Source: Bacillota bacterium
GTDB taxonomy: Bacteria; Bacillota; Clostridia; Oscillospirales; Ruminococcaceae
NCBI GenBank assembly: GCA_023431215.1
Contig: JAEYXR010000046.1
Location: 1-39,898 of the forward strand
Reading direction: 5' to 3'
DNA length: 39,898 bases
In this document: positions 7,460 through 16,107 of the stretch, piece after piece
Layout: each line of letters opens with the position of its first letter
Position numbering within the stretch: the first letter of the stretch is position 1
Program-made: the position numbers and the translations under genes
The notes under the pieces: generated by a model
What the model saw: only the letters and a program-made list of their open reading frames with translations
The model's database searches: none
Told to the model about the DNA's origin: nothing

Positions 7460-8815
7460 ATGGAAGTAATGATGAGACGCGCCAAGCGCGCCGATGCCGA
7501 AGCAATTAATTTTATTTATAATCAGGCCATTGATGACGGAAATGCCTGTATGGAAATAGACCACTGCACACTGGAGCGAAGGTTGGAGTGGATGGGCCGC
7601 CACAACAAGCGTTTTCCCATTTATGTGGGTGAATGTGAGGGGAGAATTATCTGCTGGGTGGCACTGAGCCAGTACCGTGAAGGGTATGCCTATGACGGTG
7701 TGGTAGAGCTCTCTGTTTTTGTGGAGCGCAGTATGCGCCATCAAGGCTTAGGCAGCATGCTGTTAAAGTTTGTGGAGCGCCAGGCTGTTAAGCTGGGGCA
7801 TCATAAGATTTTGTTTGGTGTATATGCTTCCAACATTGCGGCGTTGCATGTTTACCGCCGACACGGTTACCGTGATGTAGGTGTCTTTCGCAATCACGGC
7901 TACCACAAAGGTCGTCTGCACGACATTATTTATATGGAGCGCCTGCTGCCCGTAAAGATAGAAGAAATGAATCAGTATTATTTTGATAACTACGCCTGCT
8001 ACCAGCAATACTTTCAGGAACTGCAGCTTCAGCTGGAGGAGCAGATGCAGCGCAACGGAATGGTTCGCTCTGCCGAAAACCCTGACCAATGGGTACCGGA
8101 GGAGGGAGAACCCAACTATATAGATGACTGGAACGGAATGACGGTACGCCCCGTAAAAACCGACGAAACGAAAGACAAAATCCCTCATACCCCCAAAAGT
8201 GATGAGGTAACTCCTCTATTGGAGGATACTGTGGAAGAAAACCAGCAAGAGACGGCAGAAGCCGGTGCTCAGGCAACTGCCGATGTACAAGAGCACCAGA
8301 CACAGCCCGCAGCAAAGGCCGAGGCAGAAACAGACCCAGAAGAGGAAGCACCGGTGGTGGCTGCCGGTGGACAAGCAGTAGTATCGGAATCCGTGAAGCA
8401 GACCCCTGTTCCCCATACTCAGCTTTCGGCAAAAAAAGTGGAGAAAAAGCCCTCTGCTCCCCTGGTGGAAAAGACACAAAAACCTGCAGAACAAAAAGTT
8501 GCCGCAATGGCGGGAGCTGCCCCGGCACCAGAACAACCGGATCCGGTGGCCGAGCTGGAAAATATGACCCGTGCCGTACAGACCGCACAAAAGCCGGAAG
8601 TGTTTTTTGATTTGTTTGCAGAGGATGACGAGGAGCTGGATCACATCGAGCCCATTGGGCATCATGAGGATGCGCCAAAAGAGAAAAAAGGCTTTTTCAG
8701 CTTGTTTTTCCGCGGCAAAAAAAGCAGCTTTACCGATGACAATCAGCCTATGGACAACCAGCTCATGTGGAGCGATGTATTTGGTGGCAACGACTCTCCC
8801 GATGACGAAAACTAA
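7460..8815 (+). CDS. GNAT acetyltransferase (Pat/MddA-like) with a long disordered C-terminal tail
   Basis: A 451-residue protein. Residues 1-165 are a complete GNAT domain of the phosphinothricin/methionine-sulfoximine acetyltransferase type. Evidence includes the acetyl-CoA loop RHQGLG at 93-98, VELSVFV before it and ASNIAALHVYRRHGYRDVG after it. Ordinary members end at about 165-180 residues. Here a ~280-residue tail follows, rich in Glu, Ala, Gln, Pro and Thr and probably disordered. It contains an ENPDQWVPEEGEPNY segment near 205-220 and a basic, aromatic C-terminal patch KKGFFSLFFRGKKSS (about 412-426) followed by acidic residues. The patch could contact the membrane. GAGGGGAG at 7445-7452 supports the start. 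Substrate unknown. Confidence 0.8.
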   Translation: MEVMMRRAKRADAEAINFIYNQAIDDGNACMEIDHCTLERRLEWMGRHNKRFPIYVGECEGRIICWVALSQYREGYAYDGVVELSVFVERSMRHQGLGSMLLKFVERQAVKLGHHKILFGVYASNIAALHVYRRHGYRDVGVFRNHGYHKGRLHDIIYMERLLPVKIEEMNQYYFDNYACYQQYFQELQLQLEEQMQRNGMVRSAENPDQWVPEEGEPNYIDDWNGMTVRPVKTDETKDKIPHTPKSDEVTPLLEDTVEENQQETAEAGAQATADVQEHQTQPAAKAEAETDPEEEAPVVAAGGQAVVSESVKQTPVPHTQLSAKKVEKKPSAPLVEKTQKPAEQKVAAMAGAAPAPEQPDPVAELENMTRAVQTAQKPEVFFDLFAEDDEELDHIEPIGHHEDAPKEKKGFFSLFFRGKKSSFTDDNQPMDNQLMWSDVFGGNDSPDDEN

Positions 8816-8819
8816 TAAA

Positions 8820-8871
8820 GGCGACACCGTATGTTTGTGCAATAAAGCGCTTGGAATTGCGCGGTATCGCC
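8820..8871. repeat. Copy 1 of a short dispersed intergenic element
   Basis: Bounded by GGCGACACCG (8820-8829) and its near-perfect inverted partner CGGTATCGCC (8862-8871). The 34 bp at 8838-8871 match 36728-36761 at roughly three positions in four, and both copies have ACACCGTA upstream. It sits just after the stop of the tailed acetyltransferase. Confidence 0.45.
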
Positions 8872-8958
8872 CCAAAATTTTTGGCTTTTTTATTAGATTT
8901 AAAACGCCTGCAATAAGCCGATACGCAATAATCAAAACTTTAATAACACAAAAATAAT

Positions 8959-9018
8959 ACTACCCCCATGCGTCAGGCAGTACTTCTGCTGTCTGATGCA
9001 CGGGGGTAGTCGCTTTTT
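8959..9018. terminator. Strong intrinsic terminator between converging genes
   Basis: ACTACCCCC plus ATGCGTCAGGCAG pairs with CTGTCTGATGCA plus GGGGGTAGT around a short loop, followed by CGCTTTTTG on the plus strand. It separates the acetyltransferase gene (plus) from purB (minus) and may serve both. Confidence 0.85.
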
Positions 9019-9028
9019 GTACGGAGAC

Positions 9029-10465
9029 TTAGACGCTGAGTTGAACTTTTTCACCCAGCTGATCTTTATACTGCTCCAGCAGCGGAGAGATAATTTCATT
9101 CATGAATTCATCCACCTGCTGGCTACTGCGTCCGGTAAACAGCACAGGGTCAAGAATTTCTTCACACTCCGCCAGAGTAATGCCAAAATCAGGGTCTGCA
9201 CAGATACGGCTGATAAGGTCGTTTTGGCCGCCTTCTTCCTTTACCACACGAGCCGCTGCCTGAGAGTGTACCCGGAGCTTTTCGTGAAGCTGCTGGCGGT
9301 CGCCGCCTTTTTTGACTGCCTTCATCATGATATTTTCGGTAGCCATAAAGGGCAGCTCGTTCATCACCCGCTGACGCACCACCTTGGGGTATACCACAAG
9401 GCCGTCGCACACATTAAGCAAAATGCCCAAAATAGAATCCACTGCCAAAAAGGACTCTGCCACAGCAATACGTTTGTTGGCGCTATCGTCCAGTGTGCGC
9501 TCAAACCACTGGGTGCCGGCGGTAAAAGCGGGGTTGAGGGCATCTACCATCACATAACGGGCAAGGGAGGTAATACGCTCACAGCGCATGGGGTTGCGCT
9601 TGTAGGGCATGGCGGAAGAGCCAATCTGGTTCTTTTCAAAGGGCTCCTCCATTTCCTTAAAGTTTTGCAGAATGCGCATATCGTTAGAAAACTTGCTGGC
9701 GCTTTGGGCTACGCCGGACAATTCCGAAAGCACCTGATAATCTACCTTGCGGGAATAGGTCTGTCCGGAAACGGGCACAACCTTGTCAAAGCCCATTTCC
9801 CGGGCAATGTCTGCCTCTACGGCTTTAATTTTGGCACTGTCACCCTCAAACAGCTCGACAAAGCTTGCCTGAGTGCCGGTGGTGCCTTTGCTGCCCAGCA
9901 GGGCCAGAGTGCTGATGCGATGCTCAATTTCACACAGGTCCATGTAAAATTCGTTCATCCACAGGGTAGCACGCTTGCCAACGGTGGTAAGCTGTGCGGG
10001 CTGCAGATGGGTGTAGGCCAGGGCGGGCATGTCCTTATATTCCACGGCAAACTTGCCCAGAAGATCCAGGACGCCCACCAGCTTGCGGTGTACCACCTGC
10101 AAAGCCTGTTTCATGATGATGATGTCGGTGTTGTCACCCACGTAGCAGGAGGTGGCACCCAGATGAATAATGCCCTTGGCATCGGGGCACTGCAGGCCGT
10201 AGGCATATACATGGCTCATAACATCATGACGGCACTCGCGCTCACGGCGAATAGCGTCTTCGTAATTGATGTCCTCCTTGTGTGCCTCAAGCTGGGCAAT
10301 CTGCTCATCGGTAATGGGGAGCCCCTGACGCTGCTCGGCCTTGGCAAGAGCAATCCACAGCCGCCGCCAGGTGCGGAATTTGTTGTCCTCAGAGAAAATA
10401 TGCTGCATCTCGGCACTGGCGTACCGGGTAGAAAAGGGGCTGATATAGCTGCTGTGCTGTTCCAT
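9029..10465 (-). CDS. purB: Adenylosuccinate lyase
   Basis: A 478-residue fumarase-superfamily lyase. The start is placed at ATG 10465 because GGAGGT precedes it by 7 bp; an ATG further upstream has no site. The superfamily signature SSAMPYKRNPM is at residues 283-293. The GIIHLGATSCYVGDN block (about 98-112) and YTHLQPAQ (about 151-158) carry the substrate-binding residues. It acts twice in purine synthesis: SAICAR to AICAR plus fumarate, and adenylosuccinate to AMP plus fumarate. Length and sequence fit the longer clostridial/eukaryote-like PurB type. It lies 251 bp downstream of purL on the same strand, so it either shares the pur transcript or has its own start in that gap. Confidence 0.95.
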   Translation of the reverse strand: MEQHSSYISPFSTRYASAEMQHIFSEDNKFRTWRRLWIALAKAEQRQGLPITDEQIAQLEAHKEDINYEDAIRRERECRHDVMSHVYAYGLQCPDAKGIIHLGATSCYVGDNTDIIIMKQALQVVHRKLVGVLDLLGKFAVEYKDMPALAYTHLQPAQLTTVGKRATLWMNEFYMDLCEIEHRISTLALLGSKGTTGTQASFVELFEGDSAKIKAVEADIAREMGFDKVVPVSGQTYSRKVDYQVLSELSGVAQSASKFSNDMRILQNFKEMEEPFEKNQIGSSAMPYKRNPMRCERITSLARYVMVDALNPAFTAGTQWFERTLDDSANKRIAVAESFLAVDSILGILLNVCDGLVVYPKVVRQRVMNELPFMATENIMMKAVKKGGDRQQLHEKLRVHSQAAARVVKEEGGQNDLISRICADPDFGITLAECEEILDPVLFTGRSSQQVDEFMNEIISPLLEQYKDQLGEKVQLSV

Positions 10466-10716
10466 AAGTTGTACCTCCATTTGCTGGGTTGGGTGCATAG
10501 GGTTTTAGTGCTTTAGTGCTTTTTTAAGAAGTTTCACAGTGGGCGGTATTCATCTTTAGACTACCCACTGAAGCAGGAATTATTTCAAGCAGTTAACGCA
10601 TGATAAATCCATTTGCCCAATGGCAAGTGCCTTAGAAAAATACACTGGACAAAGGCTCTGCCCCGGGCCATATCGGGGGTCGCATAGGGGAGCACATCCC
10701 CCTATGCGACAGCCTC
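10466..10716 (-). other. purL-purB spacer with two hairpins
   Basis: Directly after the purL stop, GTCGCATAGGGG (10679-10690) pairs with CCCCTATGCGAC (10699-10710), a perfect 12-bp stem with an 8-nt loop. No T tract follows on the minus strand, so it is more likely an mRNA-stabilising or processing hairpin than a terminator. A second hairpin, CAGTGGG with CCCACTG, spans about 10539-10572 upstream of purB. An AGCACTAA direct repeat lies at about 10507-10524. Confidence 0.5.
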
Positions 10717-13700
10717 CTATTTGAAGTAGTCTACGCCGCCTTCGAACAGGGGCTGATACTTGTTGCCGTCTACGTTCTTGTACAGATTGTCGCCGCTGCG
10801 CTCGGTGTGACCCATTTTGCCAAGTACACGTCCGTCGGCAGAGGTAATACCCTCAATAGCCATAAGGCTGCCGTTGGGGTTATAGCGGATGTCCAGTGTG
10901 GGTTCACCGTTTAAATCAACATACTGGGTGGCAATCTGGCCGTTTTTGGCAAGCTTGGCAATGAGCTCGGGGCTTGCTACAAAGCGTCCTTCGCCGTGGG
11001 AGATGGCCACTGTATGGATGTCCCCACCATCACAGCGGCTGAGCCAGGGGCTCTTGGTGGAGGCAATGCGGGTGCGCACCAGCATACTCTGGTGGCGACC
11101 AATGGTGTTAAAGGTGAGTGTGGGGCAGGTGTCGTCGGTGTCCACAATCTCGCCAAAGGGCACAAGACCCAGCTTGATGAGCGCCTGGAAGCCGTTGCAG
11201 ATGCCCAGCATCAGGCCGTCTCGGTTTTGCAGCAGGTCGTGTACTGCGTCCTTCATACGGGGGTTGCGGAAGAAGGCAGTGATAAACTTGCCGGAGCCGT
11301 CTGGCTCGTCGCCGCCGGAGAAGCCGCCGGGCAGCACAATCATCTGGCTGTCTTTGATGAGCTTTTCCATGGCTTCGATGCTCTGGGTAACAGCAGCCGG
11401 GCTGAGGTTGTTAATGACCATAACGTGAGGCTCGGCACCCGCTCGGCGCAGGGCACGGGCGGTGTCGTACTCGCAGTTGGTGCCGGGGAATACGGGAATG
11501 ACTACCCGGGGCTTTGCAACAGCAATGCCGGGTGCGGCACGGTGCTTGGTTTCGTACACAAATGCCTCGGGTTTTGCCACACCGTTGGGGCTGCGGTAAG
11601 GCAGCACGGGCTCCAGCTTGTGCTCCCAGGCCTCCTGTACGGTGGCAAGGCACATAGACTCTCCGCAGGCGGCAAAGGTGTAGGCATCGGTGGTTTCACC
11701 AATGATGGTGCCCACCTCTACCCCATCGGCCAGCTCCAGCACAAAGCTGCCGTAGCTCCAGCCAAAGAGGTCGTCTGGAGTAACAGTGTCACTTAGTTTT
11801 ACGCCGATTTGGTTGCCAACGGCCATCTTGCAAAGGGCTTCGGCAAGGCCGCCGTGCCCCAGAGTGTAGGCAGAAAGCAGTTTGCCCTGGTGATTCAGCT
11901 TTTCAATGGTGGCATAAGCGTCCAGCAGACCGGCAAGGTCGTAGAGAGCATCCACCTTTATCAGCGCCAGCTTGGAGCCGGCCTTTTTCAGTTCGGGGGT
12001 AACCACATCGTCGGTGTTGCCGTGGGCAACGGCAAAGGAGACCAGTGTGGGGGGTACATCCAGGTCCTCAAAGCTGCCGGACATGCTGTCCTTGCCGCCA
12101 ATGGCAGCCAGCTTTAGGTCTAGCTGAGCATCCAGTGCACCAAGAAGGGCAGCAAAGGGTTTACCCCAACGCTCCGGCTGGGTGCGCAGGCGCTCAAAGT
12201 ATTCCTGGAAGGTAAGATAGGCTTTTTCGTGGTCAAAGCCTGCGGCAACCAGCTTGCTGACGCTTTCCACCACAGCCAGATAGGCGCCGTGGTAGGGGCT
12301 CTGCTCCGAAATCAGGGGGTTGAAGCCGTAGGCCATACCGGAGCAGGTCTTGGTCTCACCCGCTACGGGGAACTTGGCCACCATGGTTTGCACAGGGCTT
12401 AGCTGGGTACGTCCGCCAAAGGGCATGACAACGGTAGCGGCGCCGATGGTGCTGTCAAACCGCTCCACCAGACCCTTTTTGCAGCAGACATTCAGGTCGG
12501 ACATAAGGCTGGTGAGCTTTTCCCCAAGGGTGTTGCCCACAGCGGGGGTCTTTTGTACAACAGATGCCTTTGGAACCGCCACGTCGGCGTGCTTTTCGGC
12601 ACCGTTGGAGTTTAAGAAATCACGGGAGATGTCGCAGATGGTGTTGCCCTTCCAGGTCATCTTGAGGCGGGGGTCGGCAGTAACCTTTGCCACTACAGTG
12701 GCCTCTAGATTTTCGGCGGCGGCATGGGCAAGGAAGCTTGGTACATCCTTGGCCTCCAGCACCACAGCCATGCGCTCCTGGCTTTCGCTGATGGCAAGCT
12801 CGGTACCGTCCAGACCCTCGTACTTTTTGGGCACAGCATCCAGATTGATGACAAGGCCGTCTGCCAGCTCACCAATGGCGACAGACACGCCGCCTGCGCC
12901 AAAGTCGTTGCAGCGCTTGATGAGGCGGGTGACCTCAGGGTTGCGGAACAACCGCTGCAGCTTACGCTCCACAGGGGCGTTGCCCTTTTGCACCTCTGCA
13001 CCGCAGGTTTCCAGGCTTTCCAGCTTGTGAGCCTTGGAGGAGCCTGTTGCACCGCCGCAGCCGTCGCGTCCGGTGCGTCCGCCCAGCAGCACAATGATGT
13101 CTCCGTCCTCGGGACGCTCACGGCGGATGTTGGCGTAAGGGGCAGCACCCAGCACTGCACCAATTTCCATACGCTTGGCGGCATAACCGGGGTGGTATAA
13201 TTCATCCACAAAGCCGGTGGCAAGACCAATCTGGTTGCCGTAGGAGCTGTAGCCTGCGGCGGCTGTTGTTACCAGCTTGCGCTGGGGCAGCTTGCCGGTC
13301 ATGGTTTTTTCTACAGGCACCAGTGGGTCGGCTGCGCCGGTAACGCGCATGGCCTGATACACATAGCTGCGTCCGGACAGGGGGTCACGGATGGCACCAC
13401 CGATGCAGGTGGCGGCACCGCCAAAGGGCTCAATCTCGGTGGGATGGTTGTGAGTTTCGTTTTTAAACATCAGCAGCCAGTCCTCGTCCTTGCCGTTGTT
13501 GTCCACGGTGACATGGATGGAGCAGGCGTTAATTTCTTCGGATTCGTCCAGCTCCGGCAGCTCTCCCCTGCTTTTCAGCAGGCGTCCGCCGATGGTGGCC
13601 ATGTCCATAAGGGTTACGGGCTTGTGCTCGCGGCCAAGCTCCTTTCGGGCAGCCAGATACCGCTCAAAGGCTGTTTTGACGTCCTTGTCGCTGATGGAGG

Positions 13701-14403
13701 CATCGTCAATGATGGTGCCAAAGGTGGTATGGCGGCAATGATCGGACCAGTAGGTGTCAATCATGCGGATTTCGGTAATGGTGGGGTCACGGTCCTCTAT
13801 CTTAAAATACTCCTGACAAAAGGCGGCGTCATCCACGTCCATGGCAAGGCCATACTGGGCAACAAACTCGGTGAGGCCTTTACGGTCCAGTGTCAAAAAG
13901 CCTGTGACAGTGTCTACGCTGTCGGGCTGGGGGTATTCCACTGCCAAGGTGGCCTTGGGGGCAAGGTCGGCCTGGCGGCTTTCTACAGGATTGATGACGT
14001 ATTTTTTGATGCGCTCTATATCCTCGGCGCTGGGGGTGCCCTCCAGCAGGTAGACTGTGGCGGTGCGCACCGTGGGGCGCTCACCCTGGGAAACCAGCTG
14101 GATGCACTCGGAGCAGCTGTCGGCGCGCTGGTCAAACTGGCCGGGCAGATACTCGGTGGCAAACATGGCGGCTGCACCCTGTGGAATTTCAGTATAGGTG
14201 ATGTCTAGCTGAGGCTTCGAAAAAACGATAGGCAGACACTGCTGAAACAGTGCGTCGTCAATGCCCTCTACGTCGTAGCGGTTGAGCAGGCGCAGGCCGG
14301 AAACACTCCTTATCCCCAGCAGCTCTCGGATTTCACTAAGCACCCCTGCCGCTTCTACGGCATAGGGCTCTTTTTTTTCTACGTAAATTCTAAAAACAGA
14401 CAT
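10717..14403 (-). CDS. purL: Phosphoribosylformylglycinamidine synthase, single-chain clostridial type
   Basis: A 1228-residue FGAM synthase that converts FGAR, glutamine and ATP to FGAM. The start is ATG 14403, 6 bp after GGGAGAG. The N-terminal and two PurM-like ATP-binding halves cover about residues 1-960; DTYWSDHCRHTTF and FKNETHNHPTEIEPFGGAATCIGG are family landmarks. The C-terminal class I glutamine amidotransferase domain starts near 975 (PVFPGTNCEYD). Its nucleophile is C1069 in GICNGFQ, and the His/Glu pair sits in ISHGEGRF. Both synthase and amidotransferase are on one chain, so no PurQ or PurS is needed. Length and N-terminus match the clostridial subtype rather than the proteobacterial one. 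A 304-bp structured spacer separates it from purD. Confidence 0.96.
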   Translation of the reverse strand: MSVFRIYVEKKEPYAVEAAGVLSEIRELLGIRSVSGLRLLNRYDVEGIDDALFQQCLPIVFSKPQLDITYTEIPQGAAAMFATEYLPGQFDQRADSCSECIQLVSQGERPTVRTATVYLLEGTPSAEDIERIKKYVINPVESRQADLAPKATLAVEYPQPDSVDTVTGFLTLDRKGLTEFVAQYGLAMDVDDAAFCQEYFKIEDRDPTITEIRMIDTYWSDHCRHTTFGTIIDDASISDKDVKTAFERYLAARKELGREHKPVTLMDMATIGGRLLKSRGELPELDESEEINACSIHVTVDNNGKDEDWLLMFKNETHNHPTEIEPFGGAATCIGGAIRDPLSGRSYVYQAMRVTGAADPLVPVEKTMTGKLPQRKLVTTAAAGYSSYGNQIGLATGFVDELYHPGYAAKRMEIGAVLGAAPYANIRRERPEDGDIIVLLGGRTGRDGCGGATGSSKAHKLESLETCGAEVQKGNAPVERKLQRLFRNPEVTRLIKRCNDFGAGGVSVAIGELADGLVINLDAVPKKYEGLDGTELAISESQERMAVVLEAKDVPSFLAHAAAENLEATVVAKVTADPRLKMTWKGNTICDISRDFLNSNGAEKHADVAVPKASVVQKTPAVGNTLGEKLTSLMSDLNVCCKKGLVERFDSTIGAATVVMPFGGRTQLSPVQTMVAKFPVAGETKTCSGMAYGFNPLISEQSPYHGAYLAVVESVSKLVAAGFDHEKAYLTFQEYFERLRTQPERWGKPFAALLGALDAQLDLKLAAIGGKDSMSGSFEDLDVPPTLVSFAVAHGNTDDVVTPELKKAGSKLALIKVDALYDLAGLLDAYATIEKLNHQGKLLSAYTLGHGGLAEALCKMAVGNQIGVKLSDTVTPDDLFGWSYGSFVLELADGVEVGTIIGETTDAYTFAACGESMCLATVQEAWEHKLEPVLPYRSPNGVAKPEAFVYETKHRAAPGIAVAKPRVVIPVFPGTNCEYDTARALRRAGAEPHVMVINNLSPAAVTQSIEAMEKLIKDSQMIVLPGGFSGGDEPDGSGKFITAFFRNPRMKDAVHDLLQNRDGLMLGICNGFQALIKLGLVPFGEIVDTDDTCPTLTFNTIGRHQSMLVRTRIASTKSPWLSRCDGGDIHTVAISHGEGRFVASPELIAKLAKNGQIATQYVDLNGEPTLDIRYNPNGSLMAIEGITSADGRVLGKMGHTERSGDNLYKNVDGNKYQPLFEGGVDYFK

Positions 14404-14639
14404 GGTGTTCTCTCCCAATTCTGTAGTATGCGAAGATTATTTTGCAGCCTTTTAGAAAAAGCTGACTCAAAAACTTTTGGATTGCCGTAAAGAGCCGTTC
14501 ACTGCATTTGGGGTAAAGCCGAAAATTCGCTTACTGCACAGTGCAATGAGCGGCTTATGTGGCTTTACCCACACAAAAAGCCAGTGGCAAAAAGCGGCAT
14601 CAGAGAAGAAAACAGGCAAAGCAACTGCTTTGGCAAGTA
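14404..14639 (-). other. Structured 5' region of purL
   Basis: The 304-bp gap between purD and purL is long for this cluster. At 14511-14570, GGGTAAAGCC and GGCTTTACCC form a perfect 10-bp stem, and the inside (14527-14552) can pair further, giving a ~60-nt hairpin. No T tract follows. It may be a leader, a stability element or part of a repeat. Confidence 0.45.
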
Positions 14640-14692
14640 AAATTTTTGGTTAAGCTTTTTATAAAAAGCTTACGAGTCTAGGTAGCGCCCAG
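14640..14692 (-). repeat. Post-gene hairpin-plus-motif repeat, copy after purD
   Basis: Plus-strand order: AATTTTTGGTT, then a hairpin AAGCTTTTTATAAAAAGCTT, then GCTTACGAGTCTAGGTAGCGCCCAG-like sequence split here only for description (14668-14692). The same order with related sequence occurs at 16041-16097. It begins 16 bp after the purD stop. The motif half matches its partner at about 19 of 25 positions. Confidence 0.55.
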
Positions 14693-14707
14693 TGCACAAA
14701 ACCAGAG

Positions 14708-15991
14708 TTACAACGCAGCCAAGGCTTTTTCGCCAATGTCGCTGCGGCGGTGCATGCCTTCAAAGGCAATGCTGTTGGAGGAAACATAAGCGGCGGCAAT
14801 GGCCTGGGGCAGAGTGGGTGCTGCTGCGGTGACACCAAGGACACGTCCTCCAGCGGTAACGAGGGTACCATTATCCTCCAGCTTGGTGCCTGCGTGGTAA
14901 ACGGTGGCAAGACCACTGGGCAATTGCCCCTCTACCAGCCCGCTGATGGGCAGACCCTTGGGGTAGCTTTGGGGGTATCCGCCGCTGGCAAGGATGACAC
15001 AGCAGGCACTGCCGGTGCCAAACTCTACTTGGGTGTCTGCCAAGGTACCGTCTACAGTAGCCTGCATAATGGTCAGCAGGTCGCTTTTTAACAGGGGCAG
15101 CACCACCTGCGTTTCGGGGTCACCAAAGCGGCAGTTGTATTCAATGACCTTGGGACCATTGGGGGTTAGCATCAGGCCAAAGTACAGACAACCCTTAAAA
15201 GGCCTACCCTCGGCAGCCATGGCGCGGATGGTGGGCAAAAAGATGGTTTCCATGCACTCGTTGGCAATGTTAGGGGTGTAATAGGGGTTGGGGGCAATGG
15301 TGCCCATGCCGCCGGTGTTCAGTCCCTTATCACCGTCCAGGGCGCGCTTGTGGTCCATGGAGGATACCATGGGCTTGACGGCAACACCATCGGTAAAGGC
15401 CAGCACCGAAACTTCCGGCCCGGTGAGGAACTCCTCGATTACCACCCTGCTGCCGCTGGTGCCAAAGACCTTGTCCTCCATCATCTCGTGGATGGCGCCT
15501 TCGGCTTCGGCAAGGGTTTGGCAGATGAGTACGCCCTTGCCCAGGGCCAGACCGTCGGCCTTGACGACAATGGGCATGGCGGCCTCGGTTCGCAGATAGC
15601 GCAAAGCCTCGTCGGCTTTGTCGAATACGGCATAGCCCGCTGTGGGAATGTGATATTTTTGCATCAGGTTTTTAGAAAAAACCTTACTGCCCTCAATGAC
15701 AGCGGCTTTTTTGTCCGGGCCAAAGGCAGGAATGCCAATTTCTGCAAGGGCATCCACCATGCCAAGGCAGAGGGGATCGTCGGGCGCCACTACGGCAAAG
15801 TCAATGGCATGTTCCTTGGCAAAGGTGGTGACACCTGCCACATCGGTGGCAGAAATGGGGACGCATACGGCGTCTGAGGCAATACCGCCGTTGCCCGGCA
15901 GGGCAAAAATCTCGGTGACGGCAGGGTTTTCTTTCAGTTTGCGGATAATAGCGTGTTCACGCCCGCCTCCGCCTACAACCAGCAGTTTCAT
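14708..15991 (-). CDS. purD: Phosphoribosylamine--glycine ligase (GAR synthetase)
   Basis: A 427-residue ATP-grasp ligase that joins glycine to phosphoribosylamine. The N-terminus has the Gly-rich VVGGGGREHAI loop (residues 5-15). The ATP-grasp core includes KADGLALGKGV, GPEVSVLAF and the metal-binding RFGDPETQ near 290. GAR synthetases are 415-430 residues, so it is complete. The ATG at 15991 follows GGAGG by about 7 bp. It lies in the pur cluster between purH and purL, and both flanks carry intergenic repeat elements. Confidence 0.96.
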   Translation of the reverse strand: MKLLVVGGGGREHAIIRKLKENPAVTEIFALPGNGGIASDAVCVPISATDVAGVTTFAKEHAIDFAVVAPDDPLCLGMVDALAEIGIPAFGPDKKAAVIEGSKVFSKNLMQKYHIPTAGYAVFDKADEALRYLRTEAAMPIVVKADGLALGKGVLICQTLAEAEGAIHEMMEDKVFGTSGSRVVIEEFLTGPEVSVLAFTDGVAVKPMVSSMDHKRALDGDKGLNTGGMGTIAPNPYYTPNIANECMETIFLPTIRAMAAEGRPFKGCLYFGLMLTPNGPKVIEYNCRFGDPETQVVLPLLKSDLLTIMQATVDGTLADTQVEFGTGSACCVILASGGYPQSYPKGLPISGLVEGQLPSGLATVYHAGTKLEDNGTLVTAGGRVLGVTAAAPTLPQAIAAAYVSSNSIAFEGMHRRSDIGEKALAAL

Positions 15992-16009
15992 GTTAACCTC
16001 CGGGAGATT

Positions 16010-16097
16010 TGCGCTTTCTTATAAGAAAGCTTAGCAAAGAATTTTGGTTTGTGGCTGCGCTGCCACCACAAGGCTTGCGGGTCTGGGCGGTGCCCAG
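16010..16097 (-). repeat. Post-gene hairpin-plus-motif repeat, copy after purH
   Basis: It contains GCTTTCTTATAAGAAAGC (16013-16030), then AATTTTGGTT, a hairpin TTGTGGC..GCCACCACAA, and GCTTGCGGGTCTGGGCGGTG followed by CCCAG (to 16097). It begins 11 bp after the purH stop and matches the arrangement found after purD. On the transcript it forms GC-rich hairpins in the purH-purD spacer. Confidence 0.55.
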
Positions 16098-16107
16098 AAT
16101 ATTGATA

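Noticed and set aside
8996..10516. A 506-codon open frame antisense to purB
   Set aside because: It is exactly opposite a well-recognised enzyme, has no ribosome site, and reflects codon bias of purB.
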